DNA of 31,100 nt from Sperchopsis tessellata (lineage: Eukaryota > Arthropoda > Insecta > Coleoptera > Hydrophilidae), in the NCBI GenBank assembly GCA_033557685.1, contig JAWQRN010000343.1:1-31100 (forward strand). Reading direction: 5' to 3'. A program made the translations under genes and the position numbers. Below are positions 11,601 through 20,900 of this stretch, one piece after another (position 1 is the stretch's first letter; every line of letters starts with the position of its first letter). The notes beneath the pieces were generated by a model, which made no database searches, had not been told where the DNA came from, and was given only the letters and a program-made list of their open reading frames with translations.

Positions 11601-14600
11601 TGGTCTTAGTAAGAAAAACATTCTTGGATTTTGAAAACATGTCCAAAGGATCAGAAATGTTATTGAAGACCCTCAATGGCTTTGACAAGCTCTAATGGAA
11701 AAGCCCGTTTGATTTGGCCGATGAAGTTGAGAAGAGGCACTGTTGACGAATGGCAACAGCAATAACATGACAATTGTTAAGGACGAAGAACTCAGAGTCA
11801 CTCACAGCAACAATGTAGATTGATTCCTTATTCTTGGAACCAGTTACATCACAAGAAATACTATCATAAACAGAATAAAACAGAAGCCAACTAAAGATGT
11901 TTACGATATTTCTACAATTATGTTGAAGGAGGTAGACAGTTGTATAGCATTGCAGCTGACTTTCCTAATAAATAAATGTTTGACGGATGGTGTTTTCTCA
12001 ACCGCACTAAAGAAAGCAAAAGTAATACCAATACTAAACAAGGGCGATGCAGACACATGCGGAAACTATAGACCTATATCGATACTACCAGCAATCTCAA
12101 AAGTGTTTGAGACAGCCTTTAAAACGCGGCTAGTCCATTTTCTGGAAAGGAATAATATAATTAATGGAAACCAACATGCCTACAGAAAGAATCAATCTAC
12201 CGTAACAGCAATGGTAGACATTATCAGTCAAATATTGAGGGGGATTAACGAGGATGGTGGCAAGTACTCTCAGATCATCCTCTGTAATCTGAGTAAGACC
12301 ATGAGGTACTCTTGGACAAGATATGGAAATATTGTCTACGTGGTATTCGTCATAAATTTATGACGTCATATTTGAGGGAACACTCGCAACAAGTTGCCTG
12401 GAAAAATGAAGACTGACTGGAGACTAGTAGAGAGAGGAGTGCCGCAGGATCCATTCTTGAGCCAATTCTTTTTCTCCCATATATCAATGACATAATACAG
12501 AGTGTAAGAGTGGACACTATATGTCTGTTTGCTGATGACACTTCTTTTGTAAAGTCCTTGGAAAGTGCAGAGAAGTGGTTTGAAGTGAACAAACTGAAAT
12601 TAAACAGTTAGAAAACACAAATACTGATAGTATATACAAAACAAAACCAAAATGTGCCTAAACAATCTGTCACCTTTTTAGGAGTAAAGTTTTCTGAAAC
12701 CCTAAAATGGCCAAACCATTTTCAATATATGAAAAAAAAAAAGGATAATAAACAGAGGTGACAAGAAATATCTACTTTGCCAACTTCCACAGTCCAGCAA
12801 CCTTCGGGATACTCATATGGGGATCACCATCTGAAACAGAACAGATTTTGTTAATTCAAAAGAAAGTAATACGAATAATGTGTGGTGCACAACATCGTGA
12901 GGGTTGCAGACCGTTATTTAGGAAGTTGAAAATAGTGACAATTACCGGTGTGTTCATATTTACATGCCTACTGCCAGTGCACGAGAGAATTCAAAACAAA
13001 TTCTCTTTACCACGATTACAATACCACTGAGTCAAAAGAGCCCAACAAAGTACTAACTATTGGGCACGACTACTATATAATGTACTAGCGGAAAAGATGA
13101 AGCAGATACAGCCAACCCCTTCAAGAAGTAGGTGAAACAGACATTGGTAGATCAAGCCTTCTATACCATACAAGAATATATGGAGTCCAGTGTAGAAGCA
13201 ATACCAGAATAATTTGACTTTTTGACCTCTGTATTGTTAATATATATTACAGGGAAATATAAATAAATGTAAAAAAATGAAAAAAATAGTAGAATTACTT
13301 GTAGAAAATATACAGAGGAAAAGTTTCAAACAAACCAACAAAATAGTATAATGTTAAGGCTACAGTATCGTAGGAATGTACAATTTCCTATGAATAACAA
13401 ATATCTCAAAAATCAAAGAAATTATCAAAAACTTCAAAACAAATGCCTCATCAGGTTATGATGGAATAAAGTGAACTCAAATCAAAAACTTAACAAAAAC
13501 ACCTAATTCACCCATTAGTATCTTTCTAGAAGAACTGAAAATTGCAAGAAAAATATGTACCTATTTATAACGTCAGTAACTGTCAACCTAGAGTAAATTT
13601 CATTATAATCAGCAAGATTTTAGAAAGTGATACATACTTAAAAGATTGGTCTTATACATATAAATAATCAAACTACTTTTGCTCCTATTTATTCTATTGG
13701 CAATTTTATCGATTGACATTCCTGCCTTCCTTAACCCGATTATCCTAACCCTATTTAATACACTTAAATGAGTAAGTTTTGATCGACTATGTATTCTAGG
13801 CAGATTAATTTTTACAACAAAATGGTGACTTGCAATTGCAGTTGCATTTAGTGGAAAAAATGGTCACTCCTTTTAGGATTTTTATTTTCTTTGCCATTTT
13901 GTACATTTGCAAAATTGAATATTTGAACTAATAACTTATTTTATAATTTTTTTTAGTTCTGTATCGTGTATGTTGGGTTATAAGGAAACTTCTATAAATT
14001 TGCAACCCCCGACAGCTCCATATACAGTTCTTCCGCAATTGTCATTTCCAGGTTGGGAAATTTTGGTGGTTTTTGAAGAGTGCTACACATTAATTGACAA
14101 GTACAAGGTTCTTAATCAGAACAACCTGTAAGTATAGAGTAGTTCTGTTGTAAGTGCCTGCTATTATTTGTTCCAGTTTTAAATATCGTTAACTACTGAC
14201 AAAAAAGCTTCGTATTTTCATTCAGGCTCTAATTTATTTTAATTATTTTATAGTCTAAGTACATGGCTGAATCCCTGGCAAGTCAAAAATAGCTACACGA
14301 ATCCCATGCAAATAGAAAGGATACGACCAATGCTACGGAGGTAAGAATAAAATATATGCATATTTTTAATGCACCTTGTATCCAAAAAGTCGGCCGAATT
14401 CGGAGGGGTCTACGTAAAAGTACAGTCAATTATAATTAGGAACTTAACACTAACGATTTAATCAGTTCCTTAACATTTCTGTGTAGTTTTACAAAATTAT
14501 ATAAAATATTATTTTGGTAAGAGATAGATTATAACCATATGTATTTTAGTGTAACAGGGATTCCTCTTGCACCCAAGCTTGTTCTTTTTGTAAACTGCTG

Positions 14601-16822
14601 ATACGGCATTTTATGGTAATGATTTCGTAACACCTAGTGAAATAATGTTAACTGTCAGATCTTGGTTAGGGAGGATGTTTGTTACGAGTCCTAATAACGA
14701 TATGTTGAGACAAGCAATTAATTCTGAAATAATACTTTAATTCGATAAAATGTTTCAGCCAATTCTTTTAAGGTTTTGTAGACTTACATAACTACATATG
14801 GTACAACTTTTTAAATATTTGCCTTTGGTTTTTGTCATAATTTGTTAAATTATTTTCTCCTTAATCATAATGACAACTATGTTGAAACAAATTAGTTTTA
14901 TACTAAAGACTAAAAAGAAGTTAATAAAATGTAAAGTGTCCTTTTTTTCTTAACAACTGCTTGAATTCTAGCAGGCATACTATTGAGAAGACTTCCACAA
15001 AGAGTTGGTGGGAAATTAGTCTAAATTGTTTTGTTTCTTCATTTTGTGCCACAGTGTTTCTATTGGATTTAGATCTGGGCTTCTGGATGGATGTGACAAA
15101 ACTTTGAAATTATTATCCCAAAACTATTTTTCCATGGATGTTGCAGTATGATATGAGGCATTGTCATGTTGAAATACACAGTCTCCATGTTTTCATACTT
15201 GGTAATAAGGAGCTCTGAGAAATTTCTTGATATTTCCAGCTTTTACAGTACCTTCTATAAATTTTAAAGCTACAACCCCTTTTGCCGACATGCTTTCCCA
15301 AACCATAATGCCCTTTGAAACTTGGCTGCCCTTTTACGGTGATTCATCACTATATATGACTTTATCCCAGCTTTTTTTAATACACGAGAGTTCAGACTTT
15401 GCCCAAGTGTAACGATTTTTCTTTTGAGTTTCAGCCAATAACGGTTTTTCTTTAGTCTATAAATTTAGATAGATATTTAGAGATAAAGATAGTGCATACT
15501 AACCAAATTTCAGCCTTTAATATTTATGTTCTGCAAGCACTGGTAAGACGACAGGATCGGTAGCATTTGTTGATTGTGATGTTTCCAATTGTTATATATC
15601 GTATCGTTTAGCTCAGATAGTCTGTTGATTCTACTTCTTCAAGTTTGTCCTCACCTATTGCTATATTTAAGTTGGGTATTTTTGGGGATGTTTTTCTATG
15701 TAAATTAGTTTGCACTTTCCGGGGTCTAGGGTCAGGTAGTTACCGTTTGGCCAATTCTGGAGAAATTTTCGAGGACACTTCCATTATTGTAGAAAATTAA
15801 CAAGTCGTCAGCATATATTTTCTTTCCATAGAATTTGTATGCCATAATTATTAAAGACTAAAGTTAGATTAGTTGCGTGCTTCTGTTTTTTGTCCTCCAT
15901 ACAAATCAATCTGCAAGTCCAAGTTAATACGTTGTTTACTATTAGAAACCACAAAATGCGTTTTAGATATGTTCAGTCTCAGATTGTTCACTGTGAACCA
16001 GTAAACCATACTATTCAGGACAATCCTTACTCTGCATCTCAATTTATCTGTAGTACCAGCAGAGAACACCGCCATTGTTTTGTTGGCAAACATTACAAGA
16101 TCATTAGTGCGCTCAGGTAGATCGTAGAGTGTAGATTACTTATTTTCATTTTATTATATATCTCTGCGGCATCCATCCTTCCCTTACTTATGAGACATAC
16201 ATTCTGATTGTTTCTATCTTGCATTTTTATAATTCTTTGGTTACTGTTTCTTTTAATTTGGCAAAACTGTCGACTATTTCGTTTGCTTGATCCTTTGATA
16301 AGTTGATGTTACGGATATTATAATCTTGAGCTTGGTGTTTTTATATTGAAATTTCATGTCAAGTTCTAGCATTATGTGATCACTAAGACAAATACCCACG
16401 GTATTAATTTTGCTGCTTGAGATGTGACCGGCTATTGAAATACTTTCTTGTGTACCTTTCACTCTCTAACTTGTTCTATATTTATACTTATATCTCATTA
16501 TATATGAAACTGTAATTTGAATAATACAACTAATAGTATTGTAATTATTAGAAAATTTTCATTTGATAGTATATTATTATTAGATTCGAAAAGTAATTTG
16601 TAATATTTTTTTAGTTTTTATAAAGAACTAACATTACTGGAAGAGAACTTAAGATCTAAACTGGAACAGTATTACTATCCTCACACAATCGATGAACTTA
16701 TCGGAACTTTAGTAACGCCAAAGAAAGAACACATATTACAGCTAATAAAAGACAGCAATGATCAAATAAACAAGGGTTGTGGAATTCGAGGTCGAAAGAG
16801 GTTAAGCATATTAAGTTCCTAG
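8637..16822 (+). CDS. HEXD: Hexosaminidase D (GH20-type), 9 exons recognised, start exon missing
   Basis: Family members are nucleocytoplasmic exo-hexosaminidases that release terminal N-acetylgalactosamine or N-acetylglucosamine. Exons: 8637-8691, 8918-9083, 9183-9403, 9708-9891, 9978-10248, 11024-11131, 13957-14127, 14254-14340, 16615-16822, all GT-AG with consistent phases, about 490 aa to a TAG stop. Recognisable blocks in order: IVHLDLKGAPPKVSYFG, EWEDTFPY, VIPLVETLGHLEFVLKH, HIGGDE (catalytic Asp-Glu pair, codons 9398-9403), VIIWDDM, LVEPMIWNY, WGASAFKGATG, LTGWSRYDHY. Length is close to the 486 aa human isoform. No signal peptide can be judged because the N-terminus is incomplete. The two large introns (11132-13956 and 14341-16614) carry transposon debris. 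The donor after LTGWS was set at 10249 because only that joins in frame to the YDHY exon. Confidence 0.9.
9540..9650 (+). repeat. Interspersed repeat family, copy A (HEXD intron)
   Basis: This weakest copy keeps GATGTCTCTTGCAACA followed by an AAGGCTTTCATCCGGAAACA block. Both match the order seen in the copies at 18275, 20640 and 23095. It is probably the end of a mobile element. Confidence 0.5.
10340..10720 (-). mobile_element. Possible mariner-type transposase remnant
   Basis: On the minus strand near 10520-10545 the frame reads PDLASCDFQQF, close to the SPDLAPCDFFLFP block carrying the third catalytic residue of mariner transposases. The flanking reverse-strand text can be read loosely as more of such a protein, with frameshifts. 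It lies in a HEXD intron (10249-11023). The match rests on one motif. Confidence 0.35.
11132..11849. other. 5' part of HEXD intron 6, unassigned
   Basis: I see nothing firmly identifiable. The reverse strand between 11500 and 11760 gives a 35-45 codon open stretch that could be the end of an antisense LINE, but no diagnostic motif is present. Confidence 0.35.
11850..13290 (+). mobile_element. BS/jockey-like LINE ORF2, 5'-truncated and inactivated
   Basis: The longest open part (11920-12363) reads MLKEVDSC, VFSTALKKAKVIPILNKGD, NYRPISILPAISKVFETAF and NGNQHAYRKNQST. These are the classic N-terminal reverse-transcriptase blocks of non-LTR elements. A frameshift follows at the expected DLSKAFD block. 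Downstream frames show a CLFADDTSF-like block (about 12520-12550), FHSPATFGILIWGSPSE and QKKVIRIMCGAQHREGCRPLF (split here for length) at 12790-12920. LVDQAFYTIQEYMES lies near 13150-13195. The A-rich end near 13262-13285 is probably the 3' tail. It sits in the sense orientation inside HEXD intron 6. Confidence 0.85.
13370..13640 (+). mobile_element. Second LINE reverse-transcriptase scrap in HEXD intron 6
   Basis: Translation reads KIKEIIKNFKTNASSGYDGI, matching the block before the RT core (KNxKSxGxDGI). After an LKIARK block, a frame reads SNCQPRVNFIIISKILES, a decayed version of NYRPISIIxxISKILE. It follows the A-rich tail of the element before it, so it is a separate insertion. Confidence 0.6.
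13641..13956. other. 3' end of HEXD intron 6
   Basis: I see no gene or repeat I can name. It ends with a T-rich tract and the TTTTAG acceptor of the 13957 exon. Confidence 0.5.
14935..15470 (-). mobile_element. Tc1-like transposase relic (DD34E) in HEXD intron 8
   Basis: On the minus strand the translation shows RYTWAKSELS, then SDES (first catalytic Asp), then CVFQHDNASYHTA (second Asp), then SPDLNPIETLWHKMKK (catalytic Glu). The gap between second Asp and Glu is 34 residues, as in Tc1 family DD34E enzymes. Stop codons and frameshifts interrupt it, so it cannot make transposase. I could not define terminal inverted repeats. Confidence 0.85.
15600..16130 (-). mobile_element. Minus-strand LINE reverse-transcriptase fragments
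   Basis: The reverse strand gives YADDLLIFYNNGS near 15790-15820, a YADD catalytic box. Separately, 15869-16093 gives a 74-codon frame with FANKTMAVFSAGTTDKL followed by WFTVNNLRLNISKTHFVV, which matches the FADDTxxxxxG ... WFxxNxLxLNxxKT region of BS-like LINEs, with the catalytic DD changed to NK. These may be two different insertions placed side by side. Confidence 0.7.
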
Positions 16823-16903
16823 GTGTTTCTTTAGTCCATTTTCTTACTAGGTTGTAGGAATAAGTCTACCTTTGTACCTGTACATATTTTAACAAATTTA
16901 AAA

Positions 16904-16909
16904 ATTAAA
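16904..16909 (+). terminator. Likely HEXD polyadenylation signal (ATTAAA)
   Basis: ATTAAA is 82 nt after the HEXD stop, followed by a T-rich run near 16930-16943. No canonical AATAAA lies closer. Confidence 0.4.
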
Positions 16910-16942
16910 TTTAAAACTTTAGAATAGTGAGTGTTTTTTTTT

Positions 16943-17933
16943 TCTTGAACCTTAACAACTTCAAAAATGAATCATACCCATAATAATTGCAGAAAGGTTT
17001 ATTACAAAAATGAACATTATCTGTTTACTATTGTCAGTTGGAATACATTCTTAGGGATCGGTAGTTCTTTGCGATAAAACAGAATGTTGGCATTCGCATA
17101 TCTCTAAACTTTAGTCTGTTTTGAATACGAAAAGAGATGGCAGATAATGTGTTTACATGTTATTACACTGCTTTGATAAAACAAACAAATTGTTTTCGGA
17201 TATATCTATAAATATATTTGCTATAAAATAGTACAATAGTCTATTGCTATATTCTCGTGTTTTGATATTCCATAATGCCAGTAAAGTTTTGTAAAGTTGA
17301 ATGCATTCAGTTACGAATGCTCTCTCTTCGTTTTTGTTGGCACACATGTTTTCACCTTCAAATCATATTTAAACAGAAATAATATTGCACAATAACATCT
17401 GCAGACAGTCAGCATTTAACATAATGCACAAAATATTTCATTCACACAATATTTTGCACAACCTTTCAATATACCCTACACATGATGTGTATTATTGTGC
17501 AATAATATTTATAGTCTAGGGGGGCTTTAGGTTTATTAGTTTGGCAATGATTTTGCACATGGCAACATGTACTATATGTAACTGGGGTCCAATAAACTGA
17601 TTCTAATTGATTTTTTAATAAATGCATTTACTTGTTGAAAAATTTCTTTATTTAATAACAGACTTTTGTTTTAGTATTGTATCTTCTATTATGTTTTCAT
17701 AGTCTTTAGTTATTCAATGTACGTGATGTTAGTTCAGTGGGGTACGTAATGTATGTATGGTCTTAACATATTATTAGATTTCAATATTTTTGTTTCTATA
17801 GTAACGAACAATCAATTATTACTTTGTCAAAACAAAATGTCAGATTTCTAACCAAATCGTTTATTTTAACATTTTTATTTATATTTATTTATTTCTTTTT
17901 GATTGTGTTTTTTAAACAATTCATAAAAGTAAA
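16943..17933. other. Intergenic region between HEXD and the CEP112-like gene
   Basis: I see no gene. It holds an inverted-repeat segment (17378-17510, listed separately). The last few hundred bases must contain the promoter and 5' UTR of the downstream gene, but I recognise no core promoter element with confidence. Confidence 0.45.
17378..17510. repeat. Short nested inverted repeat
   Basis: AATAATATTGCACAATAA near 17378-17395 reappears inverted near 17491-17508. Between them TGCACAAAATATT (17425-17437) pairs with AATATTTTGCACA (17448-17460). This two-stem symmetry is typical of a small foldback element. Confidence 0.6.
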
Positions 17934-20900
17934 ATGGCCTCATCAGGTCAGAGAACTAACGAAGAACTAGATGAAGAATTCATAAAAATCCTTAGACTTA
18001 TGAAACCGTACATAACTTGTATCATGAACAACCACTTTATAGAACTCGTGAGACTTTGGCTTGAGAAACTTAGTGATGCAAGATTTCTAAACAAGATTTT
18101 GAGGAATCAGTATTTGATAGAACTTGGAAAGCAGATAGAAACTGGTATATTTGATTATCCGTTTATTGATCCCCCTCCAGAAGGACCCTTACTTCCTTTT
18201 ATTCGCGAAGAACTAAGGGTAAGGAATATTTAAAACAAAATAAGCTTCTGCAAACAATTTCCACAGTTATAAACTTTAGGAAGTATGTTTCTGGGTGGAA
18301 ACCATGTAAACGCTCTGGAGAAAGGCCTACATTTCGTCCACTGTTACAAGGAATGTCTCGAAAGGTTTTTTGTTTAAGTAAGAATACTTGCTTTTGAAAA
18401 TGAGATGGTGTTGAAATAGTGTACAAAATATCAGCACTTGCCAGAGCGCCTAAAAGGTTACCACTAGGAAACATGTAATATTTTTCTAGCAAGATACTCC
18501 ATGGCCAACAAAACAAAAACCTAGAAAATATATCATCAAGTATGATGCTCTTCCTAAAGCAGAAAACAGCATGAATATACCTCAGCGGGACAGAGATTTT
18601 GGCAGTCAAGATTACCACCAGGCACATGGTGGCAGATGTTCAAGAAATGTGCCCGTAGTCCCAAAATTAGAAATTCCGCACTCTGAAAATGGATCGAGTG
18701 TGGATAATGGTCTTACCAATGGAGAAGAGGTGTGTAATTTTAAAAATCAATGTACTTTAATGAAGCAGAAATTGGATAACCCTGTGGCCAAACAAACAGA
18801 TAACAGAAAACAAAAAAAAATTAAGGTAATTCTGTATTTAGACTTCCCTGTCCACAGTAAATATCTTCAGGTTTCCTAAGACAACTTGGGATCTCATTGT
18901 GAAACAAATTTCTTTAGTCCTACCTTAGTATTATTTCATTTTTACTGTCTGTATAACCGATAAATGTATATTTTTACCTTGTAACTTATATGTAATAAGC
19001 CTAATCTATAAATGGACCTAGCATTTCTAAGAGCCTACATGTCCCCTGCAATGGTGGACGAAATGTCAGCAAAAAGATGAAAAGCCAACACACGATTATC
19101 TTCTGGAAAACCTGAAGATATTTACCACATATCTGTTCTGTATGTTATCTATTTTATATTCTTTTTGATATTTTAGTTTTTTTACTATAACAATAGTAAG
19201 TGGTGGTGGCCGATACAATTATTTCTATTACATTTTTGTAGTAAAGTTTACTTAGAAGTAGTGCTATAAATTAGTTTGAAGGTTTTGTTCAAATTGATAG
19301 GATAAAAGAATTTATTGCTTCCTGGGTCTCACATGAATGTATTATTTTGAAATTTGATTAAATCAATTCTTGAGCAAAGAGCCCAAGTTAATATATTAAA
19401 TTTAGCGGACACCGTGTTTCTGTTAAGACATCATCATCTGTTATTAATTAGCTGTATCCCACGTACGAATATGTTTTCTATTTCTTATATAAATACTATA
19501 GTGTGTCACATTGTTTAAATTTTGCAATTGAATAATGATAACGTAATGATTACTGTACGTATTTCCATTCTAGACTCCTTTTTTAGATTTTGCATCAGTT
19601 ATTTATTTGGTGAGTGTCAAAAATGGGCAGCGAATGTCAATGCGATTTTCAGGATATTTCTGAACAATTTAATGAATTTTTAAAATTGAGTTACTCTATT
19701 TCTTAATTTGTTTGTAGAATATGTATGATCAATCAGATTTCCACGAAATATACAAGGAAAACCATCCAATTCCGCAACAAGAATTTAAAGTTTACAGTTC
19801 CGCACCACACTATTTTTCACCCCGTGAAAGATCACCGAGTATGCAGAGTCCAAATCGAAATATGGAAACGGATAGCTCCTGGTATGATTTGTCTGAATTA
19901 AGCAGTCACACAGGTACGATACACTGTTCCGGGGATAGAAATTCTCCCAAGGTCAAATATCATTTGGGTGGTGGTGTTGGTACAAATGATGTAGCTGCTG
20001 AATTCTACGAATCGAAAATTACAAAATTATTGCACGTTATTGATGATCTCAAGCAAGAGAATAATAATCTAAAAGATAACATGGAGAAATGCCAAAAGGA
20101 TTTAAATTTACGTAAGTTACAAATGCTAAATTCAAGTCATAACACCGAATACTGAACAGGAGTGATCTTGAGTCATTGCAACGCAGATTAAAAGCTCATA
20201 TCTACAAACATCATTACATGAATGGTTTCATTTTGCTCTAAATATTATTTCTACCTTCCTTTTTAGGTAATAGCAAAGCTGAAACAAGTATTCATAATTT
20301 GACTGGAGAAGTTCAGTCTTTGAAAGTTCGATTGCAGGTAAAAAAGTCAGATGCTTCTTAAATATTCGTACAAATTTCTAGTTACTTATACAGGAACTCG
20401 TCGATATCAAACTTGCTCTTCAAAATAGCCATTTTGCAGTTTCAACGGAATGGCAAAACAACATGAAAACCTTACAAAAGAAACTGGAAGAATCACACAA
20501 GAAGAATGTTGAATTGAGATCTGTAATAATCATACTAGAGAAGAAACTGAATGATTTGGTGAAGGCAAAAAATACTGTAAGTCTTATACACATTAGAAAG
20601 GTGTTTCTGTGAGTTCATTTGTTGAAGTAATATTATTTGTCTTGAAAATGTCCCTTGCAACAGTGGACAAACGTCGGTGATTTTCGGAACCACTAGAAGG
20701 TTTTTACCCAGGAACATCTTTCCTGCAGATTTGGCGTATATTATATTTATTCTGCTCCCACTATATGTTATTTTTAGAAATCACAAACCTTAAAGAGAAA
20801 GCTCTCCAATATCCATGCTAAAGAGATAGAAACTTTGAAAGAACTTCAAATAAAGACCCTGAAACATATGGAAGAGAAATTGGCAGAACAATTGTCAATC

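Noticed and set aside
18199..18627. 142-codon minus-strand open frame
   Set aside because: It overlaps exon 2 and intron 1 of the CEP112-like gene in antisense, and the sense reading has clear exon structure.
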